Origin: Pochonia chlamydosporia 170
Lineage: Eukaryota; Ascomycota; Sordariomycetes; Hypocreales; Clavicipitaceae
NCBI RefSeq assembly: GCF_001653235.2
Contig: NC_035792.1
Location: 1,054,001 to 1,118,000 of the forward strand
Length of the DNA: 64,000 nt
Direction of reading: 5' to 3'
Shown: in pieces, positions 23,591 through 36,222 of the stretch
Numbering within the stretch: the first letter of the stretch is position 1
Layout of the letters: every line of letters begins with the position of its first letter
Notes under the pieces: generated by a model
What the model was told of the DNA's origin: nothing
What the model saw: only the letters and a program-made list of their open reading frames with translations
Database searches by the model: none
Program-made: the position numbers and the translations under genes

Positions 23591-26413
23591 ATGGCGGCAT
23601 CCATTATCGATGACCTTGAAACTCAGGGGCTTTCGACATCTCGTCGTTCCCAAGATTCCCTTTCGTCCGTTTCAACCACGAGCCTCGTCTTCGATCGAAT
23701 CCAAGAAGAGATGGATAAGGACCCTTCCGACCGCAAAACTGGCAGATCTGACTATCTGGCGCCGACGAAAGATGAGGGAAATTACGAAGACGTTTCCGAG
23801 ACGGGGGCTTTTCTTGGAGAACCGGGTGTGCCGTTGCAGCGCAAACCAATGGACCGGGGCTTTCGCAGAGTCTTGATCATAATTGGAGCTGTCTTCGTTG
23901 CAGCCTGGCTTGCAGGACTTGGAGTGTTTGTCCTGACCGGCTCATACAAGCACGAGAGCGACTCAGAACACAATCCTGATGCGAACTCGAGGGGGTCGGG
24001 CAAGGCCGTCACCATGGACCAAGTATTCAGTGGCTTCTGGTCTCCCAGATCTCAAAGTATCAGCTGGATAGAGGACCCTGACGGCGACGATGGCCTATTG
24101 TTTGAAGTGGGCACTACAAAAGGTTTCTTGATTGCTGAAGACGTTCGCACCAACAAGGCCGGCAAGGATGCTGTTTCTCCCCAAACCGCCGACACCAAGC
24201 TCGCCAAGTCGCGAATACTGATGAAGGACTCCTTCTTCATGTACAAGGACGAAATCAAGAAACCAGAGTGGTATAAACCTAGCCCAGACCTGAAAAAGGT
24301 CCTGTTGGCAGTAAAATACGAAAAGAACTGGCGCCATTCATTCAAGGCAACCTACTTCATTCTCGATGTGGAAACCGCAAAGGTTGAGCCTCTCTTCCCA
24401 GATGATGCCAACGCCAGAGTTCAGCTTGCCAACTGGAGCCCTAAGAGCGACGCTATATCATTCACCATGAACAACAACATTTACATCCGTCGACTAAACC
24501 AGGCAAATGATGTGGTGCAAATCACCAAAGACGGTGGACCAGAGTACTTTTACGGCATTCCCGACTGGGTCTACGAGGAGGAAGTCCTGTCTGGTCGAAC
24601 GGCCACCTGGTGGTGTGAGGATGGAAAATATCTCGCCTTTTTGCGTACCAATGAGACGGCTGTGCCTGAATACGCTATTGAATACTACATCCAACGTCCG
24701 ACAGGAAAGAAGCCCCTCAAAGGCGAGGAAGCGTATCCCGACGTTCGCAAGATTAAATACCCCAAGCCCGGCGCACACAACCCTGTTGTCGATGTCCAAT
24801 ACTATGATGTCTCCAAGGGCGATGTATTCTCTGTACCTGCTGCCGACGAATTTCCTGACGATGACCGCATCATTACCAATGTCCTTTGGGCTGGCAATAA
24901 TGTCCTGGTCAAGCAGTCCAACCGCGTGGGCGACTTCCTCAAACTTATTCACGTTGATCCATCCAAGCGAGAAGCAAAAATCGTCAATAGTGTCAACGTT
25001 GCCGAAATCGACGGCGGGTGGTTCGAAATCTCCCACACAATGACTTACGTCCCAGCCGACGTCAGCAAGGGCCGCCAACAAGACGGATATGTCGACACAG
25101 TTATCCACGAGGGCTACGAGCACATTGGCTACTTCACACCCATCGACAACCCCAAGCCAATAATGCTGACATCCGGGAAGTGGGAAGTCGAAGATGCCCC
25201 ATCGGCCGTAGACCTCACCAACAACCTCGTGTACTTCGTTGCCGCCAAGGAATCTTCCATTCAACGCCACGTATATTCCGTTAAACTCGACGGTTCAGAC
25301 CTGACTCCCCTGACAGACACTACCTCAGAAGGCTACTACACCGTCTCCTTCTCATCAAAGGCCGGATTCGCCCTCCTCACCTACAAGGGTCCCAAAATTC
25401 CCTACCAAAAGGTCATTTCCACACCCTCCACCACCGCCAAATACTCCCGCACCATCGAAGACAACGCCGAGCTGGCAGACAGGGCCAAGAAGCACGAGCT
25501 CCCCATCCTCAAATACGGCACGCTCAAGCTCTCCAACGGCATATCAGTAAACTATCTCGAGCGCCGCCCTCCCCACTTCAACCCCAAGAAGAAGTACCCC
25601 ATCCTTTTCCAGCAATACTCGGGCCCTATATCCCAAACCGTCACCAAGAAATTCACCGTCGACTTCCAATCCTACGTCGCCTCCTCCCTAGGCTATCTCG
25701 TCGTGACCATTGACCCCCGGGGAACCGGCTTCCTCGGCCGCCAGCACCGCGTCGTCGTCCGCTCCAAAATAGGCGTCCTCGAAGCCGAAGACCACATCGC
25801 CGCCGCAAAGCACTATTCCTCCCTCCCCTACGTGGACCCCTCTCGCCTCGCAATATGGGGCTGGTCCTACGGCGGCTTCCAAACCCTCAAGACCCTCGAA
25901 GTAGACGCCGGACAGACATACTCCTACGGCATGGCCGTCGCCCCCGTAACAGACTGGCGTTTCTACGATAGTATCTACACAGAGCGATACATGCGTCTCC
26001 CGCAAGACAACTCCGCAGGCTACGAGGCTTCCGCCATCACAAACGCCACCGCCCTCGGAATGAACAAGCGTTTCCTCATCATGCACGGCTCCGCAGATGA
26101 CAATGTCCATTTCCAGAATTCTCTCAAGTTACTAGATACCTTGGACCTAGCCGGGGTTGAAAACTACGACGTGCACGTATTCCCAGACAGTGACCATGGC
26201 ATTGGCTTCCACGGCGCCAATAGGCTAGTTTACGACAGTAAGTTCAACTCTGCCCGTGTCAATGACGATGTACTTACGTTTTTAGGATTAAATAATTGGC
26301 TGATTAATGCATTTAATGGGGAGTGGCTCAAGATAGCTAACCCCAAGCCGATCGATACGAAGAAAAAGAGGGATACGTCAGTTGTGATGGAGCAACGATG
26401 TTTGGAAATGTAA
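23591..26413 (+). CDS. Type II membrane dipeptidyl aminopeptidase (DPAP B/DapB-like, S9B)
   Basis: Serine peptidase that removes X-Pro/X-Ala dipeptides from N-termini, normally in the vacuolar membrane. Exons are 23591-26237 and 26286-26413 (924 aa). The order is a cytoplasmic tail (1-93), one membrane segment [21 protein letters not shown] (about 95-115), a DPP4 beta-propeller, and an alpha/beta-hydrolase domain. The catalytic triad is Ser759 in GWSYGGF, Asp836/837 in [10 protein letters not shown] and His869 in DSDHGI. The propeller carries the paired-Glu substrate anchor DWVYEEEV. The second intron-free reading is misleading: a 48-nt GTAAGT...TTTAG intron at 26238-26285 has no stop and stays in frame, but splicing it gives the family sequence [17 protein letters not shown]. 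Length matches Aspergillus DapB (about 900). Vacuolar location is inferred from the topology. Confidence 0.93.
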   Translation: MAASIIDDLETQGLSTSRRSQDSLSSVSTTSLVFDRIQEEMDKDPSDRKTGRSDYLAPTKDEGNYEDVSETGAFLGEPGVPLQRKPMDRGFRRVLIIIGAVFVAAWLAGLGVFVLTGSYKHESDSEHNPDANSRGSGKAVTMDQVFSGFWSPRSQSISWIEDPDGDDGLLFEVGTTKGFLIAEDVRTNKAGKDAVSPQTADTKLAKSRILMKDSFFMYKDEIKKPEWYKPSPDLKKVLLAVKYEKNWRHSFKATYFILDVETAKVEPLFPDDANARVQLANWSPKSDAISFTMNNNIYIRRLNQANDVVQITKDGGPEYFYGIPDWVYEEEVLSGRTATWWCEDGKYLAFLRTNETAVPEYAIEYYIQRPTGKKPLKGEEAYPDVRKIKYPKPGAHNPVVDVQYYDVSKGDVFSVPAADEFPDDDRIITNVLWAGNNVLVKQSNRVGDFLKLIHVDPSKREAKIVNSVNVAEIDGGWFEISHTMTYVPADVSKGRQQDGYVDTVIHEGYEHIGYFTPIDNPKPIMLTSGKWEVEDAPSAVDLTNNLVYFVAAKESSIQRHVYSVKLDGSDLTPLTDTTSEGYYTVSFSSKAGFALLTYKGPKIPYQKVISTPSTTAKYSRTIEDNAELADRAKKHELPILKYGTLKLSNGISVNYLERRPPHFNPKKKYPILFQQYSGPISQTVTKKFTVDFQSYVASSLGYLVVTIDPRGTGFLGRQHRVVVRSKIGVLEAEDHIAAAKHYSSLPYVDPSRLAIWGWSYGGFQTLKTLEVDAGQTYSYGMAVAPVTDWRFYDSIYTERYMRLPQDNSAGYEASAITNATALGMNKRFLIMHGSADDNVHFQNSLKLLDTLDLAGVENYDVHVFPDSDHGIGFHGANRLVYDSKFNSARVNDDVLTFLGLNNWLINAFNGEWLKIANPKPIDTKKKRDTSVVMEQRCLEM

Positions 26414-27082
26414 CCATATGTACTGCCATAGCGTCGCATTCGAGGGATATTACTTTATTTAACTGTATGATACTAGCCGGCGTTTAATTTGGATCTGTAA
26501 TACAATACGATACGATACGACAGAATTGCCATCATAATGTCAATGTGCTTGTGGAATGTCCCTGGGTTTAAAGTAGGATGACACGGTCGAGGATATGTTA
26601 CGAACTCAGCGTCACACACCAACAATCATGTAGAACAAAAAGCAAGTTGATTACTATCATACAACATACAATAGCTTCGGATCTACTCCCAAGCCTTCAT
26701 CTGGCTCCATATGCCTGGCTCCAGTCTAGCTGTAGCAAGACTAATTACTAACCATGCAAGATTCGAAGTCGCCGATTTGCTGCCTCGAACCTCTTTAAAG
26801 AACATAAAGCCAAAAAAAAAAAAGGAGAAACACGAGCCAAGCTTCCCTCCTTATATATCTGGCACCGTCACTTTTCTTTTTCCCATCTAGCCACAGCGCG
26901 AAAAAAAATAATGGATTACAGTTTCATAAGCTCAATGATATCCCCGAATCACCGTCCATTTGTGGTATTTCCCCGAGTACTTGCATGGTACTCCATGGCA
27001 TGCTAAAAGATGCAGAAGTATCATCTACTGGCATGTGCGACATGGTGCGCGCAGGAAACCAGGCCCAGACCGGCACTTGCAT
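26414..27082. other. Convergent intergenic region
   Basis: About 670 bp between the stops of the dipeptidyl aminopeptidase and clathrin heavy chain genes. It contains ATACG x3 at about 26505-26519 and A-rich segments near 26810. It presumably carries both polyadenylation regions, and no gene was seen. Confidence 0.4.
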
Positions 27083-30000
27083 CTAGTATCCGTAACCGGT
27101 GGGTTGCGGCGCAAAGCCGTTTTGCTGCTGGAATGGCGTAGGCGATGCACTGCTCATGCCACCAGCTCCCGCGGTAATCATGAGGCGGTTACCGCCGAGA
27201 ATGGGGGTACTTTCTTCAGTCTTCTCAGTCTCCTTCTCCTTGGCCTTGCGAGCTTCATTGTCGGCCTTCAGCAGTGCAATCTCCTTGGTCTGCTGGGCTA
27301 ACATGTTAATCATGTACGGCATGGTGAAGTCATTGAGGCCGTTGCGCCATGAGAGCTCCAACACCAGGTCGGGTCGAATGAGATCATTGCAAGCGTAGAG
27401 CATGCCGGTGTAGCATTCGCGGTGGCCAATATCGACAAACTAGTGGCAAATTAGCAAAACAATACATGGTGAAAGCTGCGTGCATGAGCGGGTCTGAAAA
27501 CTTACGTATCGCAAAAGATCGTTGACGATATCTTCTTTGCTTGAGATTGCTGCAGTCTCAATGGCGTCTTTGAAAAGTTTATCCTGCTTCGACAGGGCGA
27601 TAGACTTCTCCCATCGCTTGTTCTTGCGGTAAATATTGGCCGCAATCTGGCGGAAAAAGATAAGGTCGTGCTTCTCAAGACGACTGGCCAATTCAACGGC
27701 ATCGTAGTTGTCGTAGTTCTGCACCGAGTCTCTCAGAGTCTTGTAGTCCTCTTCTTCAATGAGCAAGTCGTTGACAGCTTCATTGACAATGCGCTTGTTT
27801 TGTGACTGGACATTGAGCAAGAATGGTTTGATCAGCGGCAAGCTGTCGTTCTTTTGGAACATCTTGACGACACGGTTGACGTCGATGCGAGCAGTCAATG
27901 CAGCCAACAGATCCGTCAGCAGTGAAGGGTGTTGTTCGACGTAGAACTTTATGGCACGGTAGTAAATTTCCAGATTGGCAACCTTGACGACGATCTCCTT
28001 GAATTGCTGGTGGTCCCACGAGTTCTCGGGTCGCTCAATGACCGCCAGGGCGGCATTGTCGAACTCATCATAATGATAGTAGCAGAAAACTAGCTCGGGC
28101 CACAAGTGGGCTTCCTCGCAGGCGCGAATCATCTTGGGCATATTCATTCTTGACCAGAAAATCTTGATGTGCTCCATTAGGCGCTCGGGATGGTACTTGG
28201 AGAGAGCGATGCCTAATTCGGTGAACATGCCCATATGAGCTCGCTCAAGACCAAGACCTTGCTCAAGGAGGCTGATGAGCTCATCAAAGTAGCCGTTGCG
28301 CTCATACTCCTTGAAAAGAGTCTGCAATTGCTCAGCATCTACAATCAGGTTGAGACCGCAAATCTGGGCCAGACGGAATTCCTTCTTCTGAACACAGGCC
28401 TCGTGCACCTGCTTCCAGACCTTGATATTGTTCGCCTTGCGGGCACAGTCAACAGCTGCTTGGTAGTCTCCGAGATGAACAAGCGTGGTGGAAAGCTTGG
28501 CCCAGTTGGAAATGCTACTGTAGAAGATCTTGGAGGCCTCAAACAGACCTTCCTCATAAGCTTTATCACCAGATTCCTCAATATTGGCAACATTGGTGGC
28601 TCGGAGAAAGTCCTCAAGCTCGGGGAGCTGATCAAGGCGCGCGTAGCAGAAAGCAAGGGCGGTGTCGATGGGGGGTTCTCGAAGGGTCTTGCGGGCCATG
28701 CGGAGATACTTGACGAGTTCCTCGTTCTTGCCAGCGTGAGTAGCGATTTCGATAACCTCAGCGTGATTCCTGGGATCCTCAGCCTTGATATAGGAGTCAA
28801 TGGCATCGGGAACGCGGAGTCCATCGAGCTGCGCCTTGGCAACCTTGCTCCAGACCTCAGGAATATCAACCTCCTCGGCGTATGCCTGAGATCTGTCGAT
28901 GCTCACAACATGGTCAACGAGGACGTCAACGGCAGCCGTCTTGTTGTCGGCCTTCTTGTAGATCTCAAAAGCTTCCTCAAACAGACCGACGTCGATGCAC
29001 GATGTAGCAATCTCGTCAGCATTGTAACCGTCGAGTTTGTGAATGTAGTCCATTACGCGACCCTTGTCAGCCTTTGCGGCAGTGAAGAGGAGAAGGTTCT
29101 GCAAGTTCTGGTTGTCACTGAAAGGAGATGGCTCAAGCACAATCTTCTCTAGAAGCTCAATCAACTCCAGGGGAAGATCATTCTCAAGGAAGGAGGCCAC
29201 AGCGACTGACACCTTGGCAGGATCAGTTGACTCGGGAACAGCAGTGGCCGTGACCTGATCGACAACAGACCGGCGATGGATGTTGTTCTCGCTGAGAACA
29301 AAGTTCCAGAGCTCGTTGTCGGATCGCTCTAGGAGGTAGCGTGCCTGGGCACGGTACATGGAGTTCTCGTTGGTTATGTTAACCAACTCCAAATCATTCT
29401 GACCCTTGGAGTAGGCAATGTACGCCAAGTTGGGGTCTCTCTTCTCACAGTATTTACCGACTGTGAGAGTGTCATACTGATCGTTCTCCTTGAGGAACTT
29501 CTCGGGGTTGTTGTTGGAGTCGATGTAGATCTTCGCTAATGCGTTGTAGACGGCCTGCTGCTGGTTACCGGCCTGGAGCGTTGCCTCCAGGAAAGGTAAC
29601 AGGAGCTTCAGGCGGTTGCGAGATTCGACTTCGGACACCAACTCGTCAATATTGATCTGCTGAGCATTGACTGTTCCGAGCAGTTGCTTAATGATCTTTT
29701 CATCACAGTCGACATCGAGCAGGCCACCAACGACAGCGGGCGTTCTGCTGGGGTTGACGCGTTGAACGTACGTCTCAATGGATTGGAACTGCTGGTTCTG
29801 GTACAGGTACAGAATGAGATCATGAACAAAGTTGAAGCGATCGCAAACAATGATCAGAGGAAGGTGTTCCGACAGTTTGGCCTCTTTCAAGAAATTCTTG
29901 ACCTTTTCGGGGTTGTAGTGGTCGCTGTCACGGCAGATACGCTCAACTTCATTCATTTGGCCGGACCTGGTTGCAGCTTCGATATACTTGAAGTGAACAT

Positions 30001-32372
30001 CGGGGTCTTCAGAGAGGTTGACAATGCTACCAAGATAGTAGAAAAGACCTTCAGCAGTCTTGTATTTCTCAAACAAGTCAATGAGACGAACAGGGCCGAG
30101 GAGTTCAGAATATTTGGTTGCGATATTCACAACAGACTGCAGGTTTTGGCGAATATTGTGCTTCATCATGGCATCAAGGCAGTCAAGAGATTGCTCGACT
30201 GACAACTTGCCAAAGAAATTGCTCAGCCACTCAGGGTTGAAATTGGGGGTGCCAGGAATATTGACAATAACACGCTTGATAGCCTCGGGATCCTCGTACA
30301 ACTCAAGGGCCTTTTGGGGAAGCCCGGCCTGCTCACAAAGGTTGGCAATGCGAGCCTTGTCAAAGTGAGTGAACATGTCGTTACCCAGAATGGCCTCAGC
30401 AACCTGGGGAGCATTCATCAAGTTCATTTCCAAGAGTCTGGTTTGAAGACGAGCATGCTCAGGCTTGTTGTCCTTGAGGGCATCGAGCAGGAATGCTGTC
30501 GCCTGCTGGATCATGCCCTGACCCTGGAAGATGTCACACACGCGCTCAAAGTCAACTAGAGGGCCTTGCTCACTGTTCGCCAAAGCAGTGGCAAACTCGG
30601 CACCCTTCTCGGGGTTGCTGCGGATGATGTGCTGCAGGAGCTGGATGTAATCAGGCTGATAGCCGGTCTGAGCAGCATAAGGTAGAATCTTGTCGAACTG
30701 ACCAGTTTCAGCGAAACCCGGGACAACCTTGTGAGGCACATTGGCCTTGAGGTAGATGGACAATGCCGCGTCAACATCATAGGGTCGCACCATGTCACCA
30801 AGCTGTTCAGAGCAATCCAGCTTGCCCTCCTTCAGCCACTTCTCCAGCAAGTGCTTTCGGCCCTGCTGAAGCACTGGCTGGGCAAGTTCGAGTGTTTCAT
30901 GTTTGTTCAGGACACCCTTGTCGAGAAGCATGCCAAAGTATTGGAGAGTGAAGGCCATCTGACCAGGCTGGGCTGGGAGCCTCTTGAACTTCTCAATCGT
31001 CTCGGCAGTACGGAGGAAGCCACGCGGGGAGTTGGCAGCAATCTTGGCGGCCTCGAGATAGTTTCCAGAGTTGAACAGCTGGTCGAACTGTTTTGCATAA
31101 AGGTTGTCCGCACCAGGCAGACCAGCTCGTGAGGCCAACTTAATGGCGATCTCTGTGTTCGCAGGATTCTCGAGAAGATAGGGGATGACGGTGGTTTCAT
31201 CAATGGTGACAAAGAGGACTTGACCTTTGCGGTTGATGCTCACAAGACCAGAAGAGCCATCATCAGCACAGCTGGTGAAAATGGTATCGCTAGAAATTCG
31301 ATTCATGAAGATCAAGGTACCGGTCTCGAGGTCGTACAGGTGAATGAATCCATATTTGGTGACCATGAAGATGACACCATATTTTTGAGAAATTTGGAGG
31401 GCAACGGGGAAGTCGTTGGTGGCCTCGGGAGGGAAGAAGATCTCGACAGCTTTCTTTGCGAAGACCGGGTTGGACTCGGCATGGTCGACCTCAACAACAT
31501 GCAATTTGGCACCAGTGGCGGTTCGAACTGCAAAACTAAAGAGTTTGGTGTCTTGTGGAGCACCTTCCAGTCGCAGAGATCCGAATGACGCGGCATGTCC
31601 TTCGATAGCCTGGCTGATGCCACGGTCTTTGGAGTACAGTTGCATGGCACCGACGACACGGCCTTGCTGCGACGAAATGCCGACAACCACCATCCACTTA
31701 CCGTCCTCATTAGCACGGTAGTTGATGATTTGGCAGCCCTGTTGCGCGATATATGTTAGCTCAGATGCACCGCTCACGCGGGAGGGGTAATGATTGATGC
31801 GACGAACATTCAAATTGGCATTTCGCTCAAAAACCTTGGCAGGCGCATCCTGTCCGGCATCGTAGACGTCCCAATGGTACACACTGCTAGTGGTGACGAG
31901 GCCCAGAGTAGACTCGCTGATCCATTTCCAGAACTGGACATCCTCGTTCATGGTGCACGACTTTAGTTTTTTCTTCTGCTCCAGGTCGAAAATCTGCAAC
32001 GTCCGTGATTGGGCTTTCAAGGCGATAATCTGCTTATTCCAGTGCATAATGGCACTGTCGGCCTTGATAGGCCGTCGCGTGACGTTGTTGCCATTTTTGA
32101 GCTCGACGATGACGACTTCTGGCTGGGCTGCTTCGCTCTTCTTCTCGCGGATACACACATAAGAATCGGACTCGAGTGTCTAAAAGAGTATGACAAAGGT
32201 CTCGTTAGCTCATGATGCAATACTCGCCATTATCGATTCTGTTGGTGGCCCATGTAGGAGGATAACGATGCAAGGTGGCACTTACGCAGGAGTTGAAGCC
32301 GATTGATTGCGTGTCCACTCCGACGTTGGCGAGCTGGACCAGCTCCTGAAACTTGATGGGCAGAGGCGCCAT
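27083..32372 (-). CDS. CHC1: Clathrin heavy chain
   Basis: Forms the legs of clathrin triskelia that coat vesicles at the plasma membrane, Golgi and endosomes. Exons on the minus strand are 32372-32286, 32179-27506 and 27439-27083 (1705 aa; animal and other fungal heavy chains are about 1675). The N-terminus MAPLPIKFQELVQLANVG and the block after intron 1, TLESDSYVCIREK, match the start of the N-terminal beta-propeller. RRPIKADSAIMHWNKQIIALKA follows as two short blocks. The long alpha-helical leg repeats fill the middle, and the trimerisation region FVDIGHRECYTGMLYACNDL with LIRPDLVLELSWRN lies in the last exon. The tail ends in a Gln/Pro/Gly-rich stretch, QPTGYGY. Intron donors are GTAAGT in both cases. 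The 5' flank is about 1.5 kb of non-coding sequence. Confidence 0.96.
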
Positions 32373-33910
32373 TGCGCCTGGATTTACCTGCAATGACAGG
32401 TTGCACCAGGCAGAATATTAAATTCGAAGTCTCGAGATACGGATGCAAGTGATCTCTGTGGCAGATCACTATTTCGTGGCCGATGGCCCGAATGACGCTT
32501 TCAATGCGGGTTCAGCAACGACGTCAGGAGAAGTTGGTGGAAAGCTCCCATGCGCCAGACGGCACGAGCGGAAAAGCAGTTGCAGGACGGGAAAACCGGA
32601 GCAAAAAAGTACGTACTAAAGGATCGATAGAAGCAAGAAAGAGAGGGGAGATGATGGGACCCGTGAGCTGCTGGTGGGAAGCAGACAGCGGTCGTGGAGA
32701 GAGATGAAGTGGTGATGATTACGTTGTTTAGAGAGGGTTAAAGGAGTCGAAGGTCAGGTCCCCAGTTTGGGCTATCTGTTCCCTTCGCGAAACCTGGCAG
32801 GCCAACAACAGGCAGGTGCGTGGAGGAGGAAGCTTGGAAGCCGACCAATTGGAAGCTGATGGATCAAAGAAGTTCCGTTCCAGTCATCAGCCAAGCGGGC
32901 CAGGAAATCCGTAGCTCGTTCAAGCGCCCTGATTGGCACGTGCATGTCATCCCACTTGTGCATGCCAGGGGAGAAGGAAGTGACGCTTTTCGAGAGGGCC
33001 GAACAAAAAAAGTTGGAGTCAAAATATGTCTGCTGCATCTCAAGTTCATTCCTCACGTGTAGATGCAACCCGATCAATTGTACAGCCAATCTTGCTGGCT
33101 GCTTGCTTCCTTCTCCCTCAGTGGTTGCCCTTCCACTTCTGGTTGCTCTCGAGGGTCTATCTAGCACTGTCACTGCTGCCTAAGAGATCTGGCTGATATC
33201 GGGTGGAGCATGAACTGGCTTTGTGGGCATCTCAATCATCCAAGCCCCAAGATCTGTCGTCCATATGAATCCATTCACCAATTGGAGGCAAACATAGCAA
33301 CCGGCCAGCGTCTGCGGAACAAGTGCAAAAAGCCTCCGATCCCCCCCCCCCCCCCCCCCCCCCCCCTTTTTTATATTCATTCCTAATGTCAGCTACAGTC
33401 CATGACTCTTGCCTGGGTACGTGGAAACCGTTTTTGTATCTGATCGCCTTTGCGTCCATGATGCTGTCTGTTCTTCAACCCCACAATCTCAACTTGCTTT
33501 GGCCATGCATGTTTCATCACCCACCCCAAATGACTGAGAAAGGTGGCTCGAGCAACCATCACTCTGTAAGGGACTCAAGTACTTTTCAATGTTATTTGTA
33601 CAGCACTGCATACTTTCTGTCGAAATTTAACTGACAAGATGCGGCTCTGAATATTAGTGTTTTCCCTCAATATCACCAACTCAACAACATACACTTGTGT
33701 ACAACCAAGAACAGAGACATTGATTCAATGCATTTAAATCGGCACGTAGCTACAGGCATGACAACAAACTCTATGTTGCAGAACCCACGTCGCCTAGATC
33801 AAAAGCCAACACTCAATTTCGACAATTAAGAACAAGAATAAAGACTTGAGCGCCTCTAGTAGTCGCAAAGCGTGGACGAATCAATTGAGAGCCCATCCGC
33901 AACTCGCCAT
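32373..33910. other. Intergenic region upstream of clathrin heavy chain
   Basis: About 1.5 kb between the clathrin heavy chain start and the 3' end of the alpha/beta hydrolase gene. It includes the clathrin promoter and a C26 run at 33341-33366. A frame reading Pro-rich through the C run is an artefact of that run. No gene was supported. Confidence 0.45.
33341..33366. repeat. Poly(C) tract, 26 nt
   Basis: Twenty-six consecutive C residues followed directly by six T residues. This is far longer than expected by chance and is a place where assembly length may be unreliable. Confidence 0.9.
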
Positions 33911-34979
33911 CTAAGCATACGTCTTGACCATCTTCAGCAAGGCCTCATTAACTTCTTTGGGGCTCGTAGCGTTCAAGTAGTGACCACCGCCTTCAACAAA
34001 TGTCAACGTCGCCTCTGGCGAATTCGTGAACAGCTTAATGTGTTCCTTGGGTACAATGTTGCCGAATACGGGATCCTCAGCACCCTAAAGAAACAAGGAC
34101 CAGTCAGCTTCTCACCAAAATCGTGTCGGCAACACAAAGAAGAAACAATTGAAAACATACCTGGAGCCAGTACACAGGACATTTGACATCCCGAAGTCGG
34201 AAGAGCAGACCATCTCTCTCCATCAAACAGGCCAATGCCATGCGCAGCTTTCTACGTCCTTCGTCCCCAGAATAGACCTTCTTGAGAGTTTCATCCCAGA
34301 ACGACAAGGTCTCTGGTGTGATGGTACCAGAAAAGCCCAGCTGAGCAACCATGCCACGCCACACTTCGTCTACAACAAAGTCAGGAGTTGGTGTGGCGCT
34401 ACACCAACTGTCATAAAAGGGGAGGAGCTGAGTCTGAGGATCCCAGCAGCCCTTCTCTCGGGAAGCAGCTGATTCAGAGTCCATCGAAGTGCCGAGGGGA
34501 AGTAACCCAAGGATCTAGGAATATTAAATTAACAAACCGTTTTTTGCTGCAGGCTTAGGATAAAAACGCTGGAACTAAAGCCAGGGCCTAAGATGGGGGG
34601 AGGGGAACCATACCCTGTCTGGAGCCAGCAGGGCCATGCGAACGACCATCCAGCCGCCCTGACTTGTTCCGACGGCAAATGCCTTCTTGACGTTGAGAGC
34701 GTCCATTACCTGGAGGGCCATGATGGCAGTGTCCCAGTAGGTGAACTGCTCTGAAACAGAGCTGGTTGCGCCATGGCCCAGAGGTTCGATCGCCAACAGA
34801 TTGACGGTATCCGTCAGCGTCTTGTTCTCAAACTGGACATTGTAAAGAGAGGAAGTGGTGCACATGGAATTGATGAGCACGACAGTAGGCTTGGCAGCGT
34901 CGATTCCTCCAGGAGAGAGCCTATATCCTGCGTCGATACCCCCTAGATGTGGGACTTTGGTGGTAGTAGTTGCGGCCAT
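33911..34979 (-). CDS. Alpha/beta hydrolase
   Basis: Probable cytosolic esterase or lactonase-type hydrolase; the substrate is not deducible. Exons on the minus strand are 34979-34614, 34514-34161 and 34084-33911 (297 aa). The fold signature is clear: PTVVLINSMCTTSS (oxyanion strand), IEPLGHG, and the nucleophile elbow GTSQGG with Ser106. A cap region with aromatic residues follows, then Asp244 in GAEDPVFG and His275 in GGGHYL. There is no signal peptide. The start was set at ATG 34979 (MAATTTTKVP); the open frame continues upstream only through a GTG. Introns have GTATGG/CCTAG and GTATGT/TTTAG borders. The general order resembles 3-oxoadipate enol-lactonase-like enzymes, but that is only a family-level comparison. 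It is divergent from the rhodopsin-domain gene 1.2 kb away. Confidence 0.88.
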
Positions 34980-36222
34980 GGCGAACGATGAGGTTGTATT
35001 ACTGTGCGGGACAAGGGAAAATGAGGTTTTGTCAGGGACGGAATATTCCTTCCAGGAACACAGCGACGGGCGGCGGTCCGTTATTAACCATCCCAATTGC
35101 CGCTCCACGGCGACGGAAACTCATTACCAAATGTGGTGACCTCGGCATTTACCCTTGATACAGTTCAACAAAACGTGGCAAGGTGTTCGACAATAGTCTA
35201 TCCAGCGGGTAAGCATCTTCCGTTACCCCGCGCGAGGGTTTGATTGTTGGCCGACGGATCGTCTCTGTCTGTTATTCGACAATCACGGCGGTTACTGCGT
35301 CTAAACTAACGTGGGCGTCGGCCGTATTTCCTGTCTCGTAACAACAAAGACAAGGGCAAGTTCAGAATCCCCAGTAAATGCGTCCTTTTCTATCTTGCAT
35401 CAGTAGCCACCAGATCAAGGGGTTGTTTTGGAACCTGTTTGGCTGCATTTAGCCTAACCACCAAACCGGGATACACCAAAGCCATGACTAGTGTCATGGC
35501 CATGGACCTCCACATGCACTGGGTTTTTCTCCGTCACAAAGGCCAAACACGGGTACGGGCCGCACGCACCGTTAGCGGGCACCAAAAACGATGAAGAAGT
35601 GTGTTGCTGGTTGGCGAGTGCGCACTTTCATCGGCTAGTTTCCGGTGCTATTAGCTGCACGTCGCCAACGAGGCTTATCTTGGAGGGCATAAATCACCAT
35701 AAGCGAAACTCGACACGCCGATAAAACGGTTCTCCAGGCGCCACGAGATGTGCAGGATCCTTGTCTATAAACCAAAGAAGAGGAATACTACTGCAGATGT
35801 GCCACCAGAATGCCAATTCTCATGCCATACCCAAGAGGGCCAAACAAAATGACGAGTCAAGCCCAGAAATATGGGTCGCCTGATGATCTCATGATATTCA
35901 TAGGCGGTGCTTTTATGGCGGACAGGGGATTCCTCGCCCTAGTTTGTCGCTCAGTGGAGGATGTGGCTGTCCTAGTTACCGGTCCCGGGACACGCGAAGT
36001 GCCGTTTGACAGCCAAGAGGTGCATCCCTTGCACCAGGATTTGCTTTTACAAGCCGGGAAGGGGTTAAAGAAAGAACGAGAACCTAAGAAAGGGAGTCCC
36101 GTTCTTAAAATAAAAGATGGGGGCCATCTTCAAACGTTTTCTTTCAATTCCCGTCATGTCCTGTCATCCCAAACACACGACACACGCATTCTGGCGTCTG
36201 TAGCTGTTGACGAAGGTTTGTC
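34980..36222. other. Divergent promoter region
   Basis: About 1.2 kb between the alpha/beta hydrolase and the rhodopsin-domain gene, transcribed away from each other. One open frame at 35810-36307 overlaps the start of the next gene and shows no family features. No gene was supported. Confidence 0.4.

Noticed and set aside
24494..25270. 258-codon minus-strand frame
   Set aside because: Antisense shadow of the dipeptidyl aminopeptidase gene.
28235..29152. 305-codon plus-strand frame
   Set aside because: Antisense shadow of the clathrin heavy chain gene.
33323..33634. Plus-strand frame with a proline run
   Set aside because: The proline run is the C26 tract; there are no other coding features.
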